A stretch of 64,000 nucleotides of DNA from an uncultured beta proteobacterium (GCA_903908065.1 CAIVQO010000033.1:1-64000); one strand, 5' to 3'; counted from the stretch's first letter, positions 31,354-40,328 are shown. Notes: generated by a model from the letters alone, not told the origin. Translations and numbers: made by a program.

Positions 31354-33090
31354 TTATAGTTTTTCCAGCTGCTCGGCGATCTTGTCCGGTTCGTCGAGCT
31401 TGAGCAACTTGCCGACGCGCAGGCCAAGCTGGGCGGTGTCGGCCATCATCACCTGCTGTTTCACTTCCAGCAGTTGCGCCGGGTGCATGGAGAACTGGCG
31501 CAGGCCCATGCCCAGCAGCAGCTTGGTCAGGCGCGGGTCGCCCGCCATCTCGCCGCAGACGGCAACCGGCATCAGCACCCGCTGCGCGCTCTGGATGGTT
31601 TGCGCCATCAGCTTGAGTACGGCCGGATGCAAGGGATCGTAGAGATGCGCCACGGCATCGTCGGTGCGGTCGATGGCCAGGGTGTACTGGATCAGGTCGT
31701 TGGTGCCGATGGAAAGGAAATCCAGCTTGCGCAGGAAAGGTCCGAGCGAGAGCGCTGCGGCGGGAATCTCGATCATGCCGCCGATTTCGACCCGGCTGAC
31801 CTTTTGCCGCGCGTCGCACAGTTGCATGCGCGCCAGCTCGATCAGCGACAGGGTTTGTTCGATTTCCTGGGTATGGGCCAGCATCGGAATCAGCAGGCGC
31901 ACCTTGCCGTAGTGCGAGGCGCGCAGGATGGCGCGCAGCTGCACCAGGAACAGCTGTGGCTCGGAGAGGCAGAAGCGGATCGCTCGCAGACCCAGCGCCG
32001 GATTGGGCGAGATGCGGTTGCCGGCGCGCTTGCGCAGGGCACGGGCTTCCTTGTCGGCGCCGATATCGAGGGTGCGAATGGTGACCGGCTTGTCGCCCAT
32101 GGCCTTGACCACCGCCCGATAGGCCTCGAATTGCTCGTCTTCGCCGGGCAGGTCGTCGCGATTCATGAACAGAAATTCGGTGCGGAACAGGCCGACGCCG
32201 TCGGCGCCGACCTCGCGCGCGCGATCGGTGTCCTGCGGCAGTTCGATGTTGGCGTGCAGTTCGACGTCCTCGCCGTCAAGGCTTTGCGCGCGGGCGCCGA
32301 TCAGGCGACGCAGCTTGGAGCGTTCGAGTTCCAGCTCGGCCTTGCGCAGGCGGTATTCCTGCAGCACGCCAAGGTCGGGATCGACAATCAGGGCGCCGCG
32401 CGTGCCATCGACGATCAGCAGGTCGTCATCCTGGATCAGCGGCCGCGCATGCTGCATGCCGACCACGGCGGGAATCGCCAGGCTGCGCGCGACGATGGCG
32501 GTATGCGAGGTGGACCCGCCGAGGTCGGTGACGAAGCCGCCGATGCGCAGGTTCTTGAACTGGATGGTGTCGGCCGGGGAGAGGTCGTTGGCGACCACGA
32601 TCAGGTCGTCTTCGGCGCCCGCCTTGCGCCGCGTGATCTTGCGCGCCTTGCCCTGCAGCACCTTGAGCACGCGCTCGACCACCTGCACGATGTCCTGCTT
32701 GCGTTCGCGCAGGTAGGCGTCCTCGAATTCGTCGAACTGGTCGACCACCAGCTGCATCTGCTGAACCAGCGCCCACTCGGCGTTGCAGCGGCGCTCGCGG
32801 ATCAGCTCGCGCACGCCCTCGGAGAGCGTCGGATCGGCGAGGATCATGGCGTGCACGTCGACGAAGGCCGACAGTTCGGCCGGCGCACCGGGCACGCTGG
32901 CCTCGCCGCGTAGAACATCCAGCTCTGCGCCGGCGGTGCTCACGGCTTTGTCGAAGCGGACCAGCTCGGTGGCGATGTCGCGTTCGCGCAGCTGGTAGTG
33001 CGCGACCTCCAGGATCGCGTTCGATACCAGGTGGGCGCGACCGATCGCGATGCCGGGGGAAACGGCCTGGCCGTGGAGGCTGAAGGTCAC
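31354..33090 (-). CDS. ptsI: PTS Enzyme I (GTG start)
   Basis: Phosphoenolpyruvate-protein phosphotransferase, 578 aa. The GTG at 33090 is chosen: GGAG is 7 nt upstream and the product begins [22 protein letters not shown]. The phosphorylated His lies in [21 protein letters not shown] near residue 193. The C-terminal PEP domain has [36 protein letters not shown] (active Cys, here [11 protein letters not shown]) and [17 protein letters not shown]. It lies 13 nt after ptsH. No EIIB/EIIC permease is encoded nearby, so a regulatory role is inferred. Confidence 0.95.
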   Translation of the reverse strand: MTFSLHGQAVSPGIAIGRAHLVSNAILEVAHYQLRERDIATELVRFDKAVSTAGAELDVLRGEASVPGAPAELSAFVDVHAMILADPTLSEGVRELIRERRCNAEWALVQQMQLVVDQFDEFEDAYLRERKQDIVQVVERVLKVLQGKARKITRRKAGAEDDLIVVANDLSPADTIQFKNLRIGGFVTDLGGSTSHTAIVARSLAIPAVVGMQHARPLIQDDDLLIVDGTRGALIVDPDLGVLQEYRLRKAELELERSKLRRLIGARAQSLDGEDVELHANIELPQDTDRAREVGADGVGLFRTEFLFMNRDDLPGEDEQFEAYRAVVKAMGDKPVTIRTLDIGADKEARALRKRAGNRISPNPALGLRAIRFCLSEPQLFLVQLRAILRASHYGKVRLLIPMLAHTQEIEQTLSLIELARMQLCDARQKVSRVEIGGMIEIPAAALSLGPFLRKLDFLSIGTNDLIQYTLAIDRTDDAVAHLYDPLHPAVLKLMAQTIQSAQRVLMPVAVCGEMAGDPRLTKLLLGMGLRQFSMHPAQLLEVKQQVMMADTAQLGLRVGKLLKLDEPDKIAEQLEKL

Positions 33091-33103
33091 GGCGCGACTC
33101 CGG

Positions 33104-33373
33104 TCATTCGTCTTCGCCGAAGCGATTGGCAATCAGTTCGAGCATGGCCTGCAATGCCTCGTCGGCGCGTTCGCCGTCGGTGTCGATGGTCACCGTGGAG
33201 CCCTTGCCGGCGGCCAGCATCATCACGCCCATGATGCTCTTGGCGTTGATGCGGCGCGTGCCGCGCTCCATCCAGACTTCGCAGGGAAAGGATCCGGCGA
33301 GCTGGGTCAGCTTGGCCGAGGCGCGGGCATGGAGCCCGAGCTTGTTGACGATTTCGGCGTCGGCGCGCGGCAT
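33104..33373 (-). CDS. ptsH: Phosphocarrier protein HPr
   Basis: An 89-aa HPr transferring phosphate from Enzyme I to EIIA. The active His is in NKLGLHARASAKLTQLA, and the Ser-46 region reads RRINAKSIMGVMMLAAGKGS, which could be a regulatory phosphorylation site if an HPr kinase exists. It lies between the EIIA gene and ptsI; a 117-nt non-coding gap precedes it. Confidence 0.96.
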   Translation of the reverse strand: MPRADAEIVNKLGLHARASAKLTQLAGSFPCEVWMERGTRRINAKSIMGVMMLAAGKGSTVTIDTDGERADEALQAMLELIANRFGEDE

Positions 33374-33451
33374 GTCACGCCCCCGCCGGGCCGCCCCAGA
33401 GGGGCGTGCGTTCAGAGTCGCGGAAGCGACAAAGTCGCTGAACCGTTGTCA

Positions 33452-33472
33452 CCCCTTTCCGCGGGAAAGGGG
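33452..33472. repeat. Perfect palindrome in the EIIA-ptsH intergenic gap
   Basis: CCCCTTTCC-GCG-GGAAAGGGG, a 9-bp perfect stem with 3-nt loop, in the 117-nt gap 33374-33490. A second small hairpin (GTCGC-GGAA-GCGAC) lies next to it. It may be an mRNA-processing or attenuating structure, or one copy of a dispersed palindromic repeat; only one copy is in this window. Confidence 0.6.
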
Positions 33473-33490
33473 CTGGGGGATAGGTTCTCA

Positions 33491-33880
33491 TCAGTGCTTG
33501 AGCATGTTGAGCACGCCATCGCGACCGCCGCCGATGGCGCGCGTGACCAGGGTTTCCATGTCCTTGTCGCGATAGGTGAGCGCGCGCAGCAACATCGGCA
33601 GATTGACGCCGGCAACGCCCTCGATGCGGCCCGGTTCCAGCAGCTTCATCGCCGTGTTGGAAGGCGTGGCGCCGTAGATGTCGGTGAGGATCAGCACGCC
33701 GCGGCCGCCGTCGACCAGCTTCAGCATGCCGCGCGCCAGCGGCAGCGCGTCGAGCGGATCATCCTGCGCCGCCATGCCCAGCTGGATGATTTGTGGCGGC
33801 CGCTTGTTCAGCACGTGGCAGGCGCACTGGATCAGGGCTTCGCCGTAGGCGCTGTGCGTCAGGAGGAATATGCCGATCAT
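33491..33880 (-). CDS. PTS EIIA component, mannose/fructose (ManX) family
   Basis: A 129-aa EIIA(Man)-fold protein. The phosphorylated His is in IGIFLLTHSAYGEALIQCA; the second strand GGRGVLILTDIYGATPSNTAMKLL is typical. It is first in the group EIIA-HPr-EI; without a permease it probably reports phosphorylation state to regulators rather than importing sugar. A TACAAT box lies 6 nt before the ATG on the minus strand (33887-33892); if it is a -10, the leader would be very short. Confidence 0.9.
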   Translation of the reverse strand: MIGIFLLTHSAYGEALIQCACHVLNKRPPQIIQLGMAAQDDPLDALPLARGMLKLVDGGRGVLILTDIYGATPSNTAMKLLEPGRIEGVAGVNLPMLLRALTYRDKDMETLVTRAIGGGRDGVLNMLKH

Positions 33881-33944
33881 GGATCGATTGTAACAGCCCG
33901 TCGCGACGGTGTTTCCGGGCAGGCGGCCCGCCGCCGAGGCCGAT

Positions 33945-34991
33945 TCAGGGAACGACGCGCAGCTTCAGGTCGGGCAGGTCGATCTTCAGCCGCGCCTGCA
34001 TCGCCGGGGTGGCACTCGCCGTGCCGTCAGCGCCGACTTTCAGCACCGCCTCGACGCCCAGCTTTTGCGCCATCGCCCGCCAATTGGCACCGGCGATGAA
34101 GATGGGTTTGGAGAGCGCGTCCGAGCGCATGCCCGCCGCCTTGCCCGGTTTGATCAGCACGGTCACCGCCTGCGTATCCTGGGCGGGGAAGCCGCTGCGC
34201 GGATCGAGCAGGTGGCAATAGCGCCGGCCGCCGATTTCGAAGTAACGATGGTAATCGCCCGAGGTGCCGATCGCTTCGCCGTCACGCAGCTCCAGCGTCG
34301 CCAGCGGCGCGCCGCCCACCGTCTGCGGTCGCGGATGCTGGATTCCGATGCGCCAGGGTGTGCCGGCGCCATCGCGGCTGCCCAGCGCCATCACATTGCC
34401 GCCAATGTTGATCAGGGCGTGGTCGATGCCCTCGGCCTTGAGCAGGGCGGCCGCACGGTCGAGTGCAACACCTTTCAGATAGCCGCCGAAATCCAGCGCC
34501 ACGGCCCGGTTGCGGCTCCTCACGCGGTTGCCATCCAGTTTCAGGTCCGCTATCGACGGCTTTTGTACCAGCAGCGCCTGGAGTGCCGGGCCATCGGGCA
34601 GGCGCGGCTGGATGTCGTCGGTATGAAAACCCCAGAGTGCAATCAGTCGGCCGATGCCGGGGTCGAACAGGTAATCGCCGCTGGCGGCGACAGCCTGCGC
34701 CTCGCTGATGTAGGCGGCGAACTCGGGCGACACGTCATGGGGGCGCCCGGTGGCGATGGCCTCGTTGAGCGCCGAGAGTTCGGAAGCCTGCCAGGCGTGG
34801 TAAGTCCGGTGCAGGTAGTCGAAGTCGCGCAGCACCTTGTCGGCGGCGCTTCGTGCCTTAGCTTCGGGCGCAGCGGCGATCGCCAGTTCGACCCGGGTGC
34901 CGAAGACGTAGGACTCCTGCCGCCACGGCTCGGGCTGCCCGCAGGCGGCGAGCAGGCCCGCCGCAACGAGCAGAATCAGGCGGCGGAACAA
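33945..34991 (-). CDS. apbE: FAD:protein FMN transferase ApbE (lipoprotein)
   Basis: A 348-aa periplasmic flavin transferase that attaches FMN covalently to Thr residues of target proteins such as RnfG/NqrC. I start at a TTG (34991), giving MFRRLILLVAAGLLAACGQPEP with a lipobox LAAC; it overlaps gshB, and no ATG fits, so the start is uncertain. Family motifs: LDFGGYLKGVALDRAAALLKAEGIDHALINIGGNVMALG, GDYHRYFEIGGRRYCHLLDPRSGFPA and TVLIKPGKAAGMRSDALSKPIFIAG. An iterated decamer is at 34030 in LKVGADG. Confidence 0.9.
   Translation of the reverse strand: MFRRLILLVAAGLLAACGQPEPWRQESYVFGTRVELAIAAAPEAKARSAADKVLRDFDYLHRTYHAWQASELSALNEAIATGRPHDVSPEFAAYISEAQAVAASGDYLFDPGIGRLIALWGFHTDDIQPRLPDGPALQALLVQKPSIADLKLDGNRVRSRNRAVALDFGGYLKGVALDRAAALLKAEGIDHALINIGGNVMALGSRDGAGTPWRIGIQHPRPQTVGGAPLATLELRDGEAIGTSGDYHRYFEIGGRRYCHLLDPRSGFPAQDTQAVTVLIKPGKAAGMRSDALSKPIFIAGANWRAMAQKLGVEAVLKVGADGTASATPAMQARLKIDLPDLKLRVVP
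34030..34039 (+). repeat. Iterated decamer GCGCCGACTT, copy 5
   Basis: Exact copy in apbE, where minus-strand codons read KVGAD before a Thr/Ala stretch. Confidence 0.7.
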
Positions 34992-35923
34992 CTCCGTTCC
35001 AGGGCGTCGACCAGCATCGCGGCGACATCGAAGCGCGTCTGCTGGGTTATTTCGACGAAACAGGTGGGACTGGTGACGTTGATTTCGGTCAGGCTGTCGC
35101 CGATCACATCCAGGCCGACGATCAGCAGGCCGCGCGCCCACAGCGTCGGCGCCAGCGCTTCCGCGATTTCGCGGTCGCGCCCCATCAGCGGACGCGCCAC
35201 ACCCTTGCCGCCGGCCGCCAGATTGCCGCGCGATTCGCCAGCCTTGGGAATCCGCGCCAGGCAGTAGGGCACCGGCTCGCCGGCGATCAGCAGGATGCGT
35301 TTGTCGCCGTGGCTGATGGCCGGCAGGTAGCGCTGCGCCATGATGCTGCGCGCGCCGAACCCGGTCAGCGTTTCGACGATCACGTTGCGGTTGGCATCCT
35401 CGCGCGTGACGCGGAAGATGCTGCTGCCGCCCATGCCGTCGAGCGGCTTGAGGATCACGTCGCCGAGTTCGTCGATGAAAGCATGGATGTCGGCCGAATC
35501 GCGCGCGATCAGCGTCGTCGGCGTGAACTGGGGGAATTCGGTAATGGCGACCTTTTCGGAATGGTCGCGGATCGCACGCGGCTTGTTCCAGATACGGGCA
35601 CCTTCGGCGGCGGCGCGCTCGAGCAGCCAGGTGGCGGCGATGTATTCGAAATCGAAGGGCGGGTCCTGGCGCATCAGCACCGCATCGTAGGCCGTCAGCG
35701 GCAGCAGCGCTTCCTCCACCGGGGCATACCAGGCATGGTCATCGGCGGCGGGAGCAATGCGTTGCGCACGCGCGGCAACCCGCCCGTCGCGCCAGGTTAG
35801 CGCGCCGCGCTGGATGGTCCAGACCTCGTGGCCGCGCTTTGCCGCGCAGCGCATCATGGCCACTGAGGAATCCTTGTAGGCCTTGAGGCTGTCCAGCGGA
35901 TCGAGGATGAACGCGAGCTTCAC
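34976..35923 (-). CDS. gshB: Glutathione synthetase
   Basis: An ATP-grasp ligase, 315 aa, joining gamma-glutamylcysteine and glycine. It starts MKLAFILDPLDSLKAYKDSSVAMMRCAAKRGHEVW. Other signatures: LMRQDPPFDFEYIAATWLLERA, DVILKPLDGMGGSSIFRV and ISHGDKRILLIAGEPVPYCLARIPKAGESRGNLAAGGKG. It overlaps gshA by 4 nt (ATGA) and runs into apbE, forming gshA-gshB-apbE. Confidence 0.97.
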   Translation of the reverse strand: MKLAFILDPLDSLKAYKDSSVAMMRCAAKRGHEVWTIQRGALTWRDGRVAARAQRIAPAADDHAWYAPVEEALLPLTAYDAVLMRQDPPFDFEYIAATWLLERAAAEGARIWNKPRAIRDHSEKVAITEFPQFTPTTLIARDSADIHAFIDELGDVILKPLDGMGGSSIFRVTREDANRNVIVETLTGFGARSIMAQRYLPAISHGDKRILLIAGEPVPYCLARIPKAGESRGNLAAGGKGVARPLMGRDREIAEALAPTLWARGLLIVGLDVIGDSLTEINVTSPTCFVEITQQTRFDVAAMLVDALERSCSAA

Positions 35924-37212
35924 GATTCCGCCGGCGCGGCGCGCTCCAGTTCCAGCGAGGCCGCCAGCATGGCCAGTCGCGCGATCACGCCATAGGCATA
36001 GAAGCGGTTGGGTGGCGCATCAGGGCCGAGCTGGGCATCGGGAAGGCTGCAGCCGGTCTCGAAGGCCAGCGGCTTGAAGGTCATGCCCGGGGCGTTGAGG
36101 TTTTCGTCGATGCCACGTGCGGTATTGACCCGGTAGAAGCCGCCGACCACGTAGCGGTCGATCATGTACACCACCGGCTCGGCGGCGCCTTCGTCTACCC
36201 GCTCGAAGGTGGGCACGCCTTCCTGGATGATCACCTCGGTGACCTGCAGGCCTTCCTTGACCACTGCCATCTTGTTGCGCTGCTTGCGGTTGAGGTTTTT
36301 CACCTCGCTGGCGTCCTTCACCGTCATGATGCCCATGCCATAAGTGCCGGCGTCGGCCTTGACGATGACGAAGGGCTCGGACTCGATGCCGTATTCCTTG
36401 TACTTGGCGCGCATGCGGTAAAGCAGGGTGTCGATGTTGGCGGCGAGGCATTCCTCGCCCGAGCGCTCATGGAAATTGACCTTGCCGCAGACCTCGAACT
36501 CGGAATTGATCAGCCAGGGGTCGATGCCGATCTCCTTGGCGAAGGCAATCGCCACGTCCTGGTAGGCGGCAAAGTGGCGCGATTTGCGCCGCACGTGCCA
36601 GCCGGCCCACAGGGGCGGTATCAGGAACTGCTCGTGGATGTTCTCCAGCAGCGGCGGCACGCCGGCGGACAGGTCGTTGTTCAGCAGCACCGCGCAGGGG
36701 TCGAAATCGGCCAGGCCCAGCCGCCGCCCTTCGCTGCCGATGCGCTTGAGCGGTTCCAGGGTCAGCTTCTGGCCATCGGGCAGGTCCAGCGTGGTCGGCT
36801 CGGTGATTTCCGGCAGCAGGCTGCCGACGCGAACATTCAGGCCGGTGTGGCCGAGGATGGTGGCCAGCCGCGCCACGTTGGTCAGGTAGAACTGGTTGCG
36901 CGTGTGATTTTCCGGAACCAGCAGCAGGTTCTTCGCCTCGGGGCAGATCTTTTCGATCGCCGACATGGCGGCCTGCACGCACAGGGGCAGGAAGGCCGGA
37001 TTGAGGTTGTTGAAGCCGCCGGGAAAAAGGTTGGTGTCGACCGGCGCCAGCTTGAAGCCGGCATTGCGCAGGTCGACCGAACTGTAGAAGGGCGGTGTGT
37101 GTTCCAGCCATTGCGTGCGCAACCAGCGCTCGACCGTGGTGGCGTGGTCGAGGATGCGGCGCTCGAGTTCGAGCAGGGGGCCGGTGAGGGCAGTGGTGAG
37201 GTGGGGGACCAT
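35920..37212 (-). CDS. gshA: Glutamate-cysteine ligase, betaproteobacterial type
   Basis: A 430-aa gamma-glutamylcysteine synthetase of the TIGR02049-like class rather than the E. coli class. Recognisable stretches: PFYSSVDLRNAGFKLAPVDTNLFPGGFNNLN, LLVPENHTRNQFYLTN, GLADFDPCAVLLNNDLSAGVP, VKADAGTYGMGIMTVKD and VIIQEGVPTFE. The assignment is backed by coupling to gshB. No Shine-Dalgarno is visible before the ATG at 37212. The 86-131 nt region upstream is shared with the divergent caspase gene and includes the A/T-rich AACGTTTAAGTG. Confidence 0.93.
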   Translation of the reverse strand: MVPHLTTALTGPLLELERRILDHATTVERWLRTQWLEHTPPFYSSVDLRNAGFKLAPVDTNLFPGGFNNLNPAFLPLCVQAAMSAIEKICPEAKNLLLVPENHTRNQFYLTNVARLATILGHTGLNVRVGSLLPEITEPTTLDLPDGQKLTLEPLKRIGSEGRRLGLADFDPCAVLLNNDLSAGVPPLLENIHEQFLIPPLWAGWHVRRKSRHFAAYQDVAIAFAKEIGIDPWLINSEFEVCGKVNFHERSGEECLAANIDTLLYRMRAKYKEYGIESEPFVIVKADAGTYGMGIMTVKDASEVKNLNRKQRNKMAVVKEGLQVTEVIIQEGVPTFERVDEGAAEPVVYMIDRYVVGGFYRVNTARGIDENLNAPGMTFKPLAFETGCSLPDAQLGPDAPPNRFYAYGVIARLAMLAASLELERAAPAES

Positions 37213-37343
37213 CGGTTGCGGTCAGTAAGTAGCAAACGTTTAAGTGTAGCAGCCCGCTTGCCCCGCATCGTTTCCGGCATCAGGGGTACCATGATCAGAT
37301 GGAGCCTGTGCCCGGGATCCGGATCAACGAGCTGGCAAAACCA

Positions 37344-38777
37344 ATGAACTGTCCATCCATCAAATGTCTGGCGATGGCCGCTGCCACGGTGCTATTGCTC
37401 GGTGGTTGCGTCAAGATTTTCATCGTCGGGCACACCGATGACTGGTCGGACTATATGATCGGCGATGGCAGCGCCGACCCCTTGGGCGGCGAGGGCCATG
37501 CCGAGATCAGCTTTGCCAAGCTGGGCACGCGCTGCGCCGGCAGCTTTCGCGATTACCAGCCGGGCCGGGCCCGCGGCGAAATTCGCTGCGATGACCAGCG
37601 CGTGATCAAGACCGAATCCTGGGCGGTCTCGCTTTCCGCGGGCAAGGGCTTCGGCATCGACCAGCTGGGCCATCGTGGCAGCTTCGAGTTCTTTACCGAT
37701 GCCGGCGACTACGAGCGTGAGCTGGCAAAAGTCCGCGCCGAGGTCGAACGGCGCAATCTCGACGTCTCGCACCTGCGCTCGGCCAAGCTCGCGCCCCAGA
37801 TCATTCAGCCGCAGGCCGCGCCCCTGGGGGCGGTCACCACCCTGCCGGCCGCCGCTCCGCCGCCGGTCGCCGCCGCCACACGCGGCGATGCGAAGCCACA
37901 GCCGATGGTCGCGGGCAAGCGCCTGGCGCTGGTCATCGGCAACGGCGGCTACCGCGATGCGCCGCTGAAGAACCCGGTCAACGACGCCCGCGCGCTGGCC
38001 GCCGGACTCAGCGCCCTCGGATTCGAGGTGATCAAGGGGGAAGACCTCGGTCAGCGCGAGATGAACCGCCTGATCGCGCGCTTTGGGGAGCGCCTCGCCG
38101 GCCACGACGTCGGCATGTTCTTCTTTGCCGGCCATGGCATCCAGCTGCGGGGCAAGAACTACCTGATCCCGGTGGATGCCCAGATCGCCTCGGAAAACTC
38201 GGTGCGCGCCGAGGCGGTGGATGTCGATGCGGTGCTCGACCAGTTGTCGGCCAGCCCGCTCAACGTGGTGATCCTGGATGCCTGCCGCAACAACCCTTTC
38301 GAGCGCCGCTTCCGCGGCGTCAGCGGCGGCCTGGCGCAGATGGATGCGCCCAGGGGTACGCTGATCGCCTACGCTACCGCACCGGGCAAGGTGGCGCAGG
38401 ACGGCGATGGTGCCAATTCGACCTACACCGCGGCCCTGCTCAAAGCGCTGGGCGAACCCGGACTGCCGGTGGAGTCAGTGTTCAAGCGAGTGCGCGCCGA
38501 GGTGGCGCGCGTCACCGGCGACAACCAGGTACCCTGGGAGGCATCGTCATTGACTGGCGATTTCTATTTCGCCATCCCTGCGGCACAGGCACAGGCACCG
38601 GTTGCGGCAAAACCCGCGCCGGCCGTCGCCGACACCGAAGCTGAACTGCTGTTCTGGCAATCGGTCAAGGACAGTCAGGATATTGCCGACTTCGAGGCCT
38701 ACCTCAAGCAGTTTCCCGGCGGCCGATTTGCCGACATTGCGCGCAATCGACTGAAGCGGCTTTCCGGCGCCAAGTAG
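37344..38777 (+). CDS. Caspase-like (peptidase C14/metacaspase) lipoprotein
   Basis: A 477-aa predicted lipoprotein: MNCPSIKCLAMAAATVLLLGGC with lipobox LGGC (an earlier ATG at 37299 adds 15 residues and is less like a signal). Residues about 25-140 form an unrecognised Gly/Asp-rich domain, followed by a Pro/Ala linker. The caspase fold spans about 190-410 (KRLALVIGNGGYRDAPLKNPVNDARALAAGL). Its His-Cys dyad is in FFFAGHGIQ near residue 259 and ILDACRNNPF near 311, so proteolytic activity is plausible. The tail (FWQSVKDSQDIADFEAYLKQFPGGRFADIARNRLKRL) is a short motif often found after bacterial caspase domains. Export implies a periplasmic target. Confidence 0.87.
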   Translation: MNCPSIKCLAMAAATVLLLGGCVKIFIVGHTDDWSDYMIGDGSADPLGGEGHAEISFAKLGTRCAGSFRDYQPGRARGEIRCDDQRVIKTESWAVSLSAGKGFGIDQLGHRGSFEFFTDAGDYERELAKVRAEVERRNLDVSHLRSAKLAPQIIQPQAAPLGAVTTLPAAAPPPVAAATRGDAKPQPMVAGKRLALVIGNGGYRDAPLKNPVNDARALAAGLSALGFEVIKGEDLGQREMNRLIARFGERLAGHDVGMFFFAGHGIQLRGKNYLIPVDAQIASENSVRAEAVDVDAVLDQLSASPLNVVILDACRNNPFERRFRGVSGGLAQMDAPRGTLIAYATAPGKVAQDGDGANSTYTAALLKALGEPGLPVESVFKRVRAEVARVTGDNQVPWEASSLTGDFYFAIPAAQAQAPVAAKPAPAVADTEAELLFWQSVKDSQDIADFEAYLKQFPGGRFADIARNRLKRLSGAK

Positions 38778-38789
38778 CCGCTGCCGCCT

Positions 38790-39986
38790 TCAGCAGAGGC
38801 CCTTGACGGCGAACTCGGCGAATCCTTCCGGCAACAGCGCCTGCTCCAGGCTGCGCTGGGAAAAGAGATAGCGGCCGTCGCAGACAAAGCCGAGTTCCTG
38901 CCAATCGACTTCGTTGAGCATGGCGGTCAGACGCTCGATCTCGCCCGCCTTCAATTTGGCGCGATGTGGAAACAGCGCCATGACGGCACCGTCATAATCC
39001 TTGCAGGGATGGGTGAAGAACGGCTGCGGATTGCGGGTCTTGCCATTGACATAGATGCGCGGCGCCGTCGAGACATGGTGGCGGCGCCCCCATTTCCACC
39101 AGTTGTTCTCGTCGAAGCGGGCGACCCTGCGCGCCAGCAGGCGCTCCTTGTACTGCTCCAGCCAGGGAATCGGCCCTGCGTCATCGAGATAGATCATGCG
39201 GCGCGTTTGCCCGCTCTGCGCCGTCTTCGAGCATACGAACTCGCGGTTGGCATGCTCGGCATCGCTGAATATTTCGTCGGCACCGGAGACTGCGCCGACC
39301 TTGACGGCGAACACGCTGGCCAGCGGCAGGCTGTAGATGCCGCGGGTGAACATCAACTGGCCGCCGGAAATTGCCATGCGTCGGCCGTCGCGCAGGCGAT
39401 GGCTGAGGTCGCCGCGGACGAAGCGCCAGATCGCGCAGTTGGGCTGGGCGTCGGCGAAGATCCTGGCATCGCCGAGGTCTTCGAAGTCGGTGATGGTTCC
39501 CTGGTCGTAGAGCCAGGTATTGAGCCGCGCGGCGCCCGTGGCCTTGAGGAAGTCACGCGGTGTGATGAAGATCAGCTCGCCCAGCGGGCCGAGGTGGCGC
39601 ACGCACTTTTCAATGAAATGCAGGTAGAGGTTGGCATGGCCGTCGAGCAGGCTTGACCTCAGCTGCACGGCGGTCTGCGGCAGGATGTCGCGCGCCTTGA
39701 CGTAGGGCGGGTTGCCAAGGATGCTGACGAATTTTTCACTCTCTGGGTAGCTGAAGAAATCGAGGTTGAGCGCGCCCGGCGGGCAGTGCGCGGGGTCGAG
39801 CTCGATTGCCACGGAATCAGGCAGGCGCGAGGAAAAGGCGCCATCGCCGCACGCGGGATCAAGCGCGCGGCCGCCATTGCGGCGCAGCGCGAGCATGCGT
39901 TCGACGATTTCGGGTGGGGTGAAGACCTGGCCGTAACGGATGACGTCGCGGGCGGCAGCCCCGTTCAGAAGGTCCCGATCACCCAC
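38790..39986 (-). CDS. Orphan adenine-N6 DNA methyltransferase, TaqI/Eco57I-like
   Basis: A SAM-dependent gamma-class DNA methyltransferase, about 398 aa. RYGQVFTPPEIVERMLALRRNGGRALDPACGDGAFSSRL is the SAM region. ILGNPPYV carries the catalytic NPPY tetrapeptide. The C-terminal half (WWKWGRRHHVSTAPRIYVNGKTRNPQPFFTHPCKDYDGAVMALFP) would recognise the target site. The start is unclear: GTG 39986 and ATG 40031 both overlap the upstream DUF2782 gene and neither has a good ribosome site. No endonuclease gene is adjacent, so it is an orphan methylase or part of a split system. Codon use resembles its neighbours. Confidence 0.82.
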   Translation of the reverse strand: MGDRDLLNGAAARDVIRYGQVFTPPEIVERMLALRRNGGRALDPACGDGAFSSRLPDSVAIELDPAHCPPGALNLDFFSYPESEKFVSILGNPPYVKARDILPQTAVQLRSSLLDGHANLYLHFIEKCVRHLGPLGELIFITPRDFLKATGAARLNTWLYDQGTITDFEDLGDARIFADAQPNCAIWRFVRGDLSHRLRDGRRMAISGGQLMFTRGIYSLPLASVFAVKVGAVSGADEIFSDAEHANREFVCSKTAQSGQTRRMIYLDDAGPIPWLEQYKERLLARRVARFDENNWWKWGRRHHVSTAPRIYVNGKTRNPQPFFTHPCKDYDGAVMALFPHRAKLKAGEIERLTAMLNEVDWQELGFVCDGRYLFSQRSLEQALLPEGFAEFAVKGLC

Positions 39987-40297
39987 ATCGGCACGCGCAG
40001 ACCTGCGTCCTTGGAGTCCTGGCGCACCCATTGGCCGTCACCGCTATGGTCGACCAGGTAATAGGGCACGCCGTGCGAGGGCGTCACCTTCTGCATGTAG
40101 AGCTTGCCGCCCATGCGGAACTCCTCAACCTTGTCGTCACCTCGCTTGACGATGGTGACCTGTGGTTCCAGCGCTTCGTTGAGTACGCCGGGCGGTGGCG
40201 GCGGCGGTTCGGGCAGCGGTTCCAGCTTGGGCGGCCGGCTCTGCGCGGCAACGTTCAGCGCGACGATGGCAAACAGGCAGGGGAGCAGGCGGCGCAT
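39965..40297 (-). CDS. DUF2782 exported protein
   Basis: A 110-aa protein with signal peptide (MRRLLPCLFAIVALNVAAQ), a proline stretch and the DUF2782 core (LEPQVTIVKRGDDKVEEFRMGGKLYMQKVTPSHGVPYYLVDHSGDGQWVRQDS). The family is known as a small betaproteobacterial/gammaproteobacterial envelope protein often encoded near polA; function unknown. It overlaps the methylase start. Confidence 0.88.
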   Translation of the reverse strand: MRRLLPCLFAIVALNVAAQSRPPKLEPLPEPPPPPPGVLNEALEPQVTIVKRGDDKVEEFRMGGKLYMQKVTPSHGVPYYLVDHSGDGQWVRQDSKDAGLRVPMWVIGTF

Positions 40298-40328
40298 GGC
40301 AAATCCTTCGTGAATACCCGCAAGTCTA

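Noticed and set aside
31474-35267. Long plus ORFs (479 and 452 aa) antisense to ptsI and apbE/gshB
   Set aside because: Antisense shadows of recognised genes.
37344-40031. Caspase-like protein plus DNA methylase as an anti-phage defence island
   Set aside because: The genes are convergent, the caspase is an exported lipoprotein, and no nuclease, sensor or mobile element is present; the neighbours (gsh, polA) are housekeeping.
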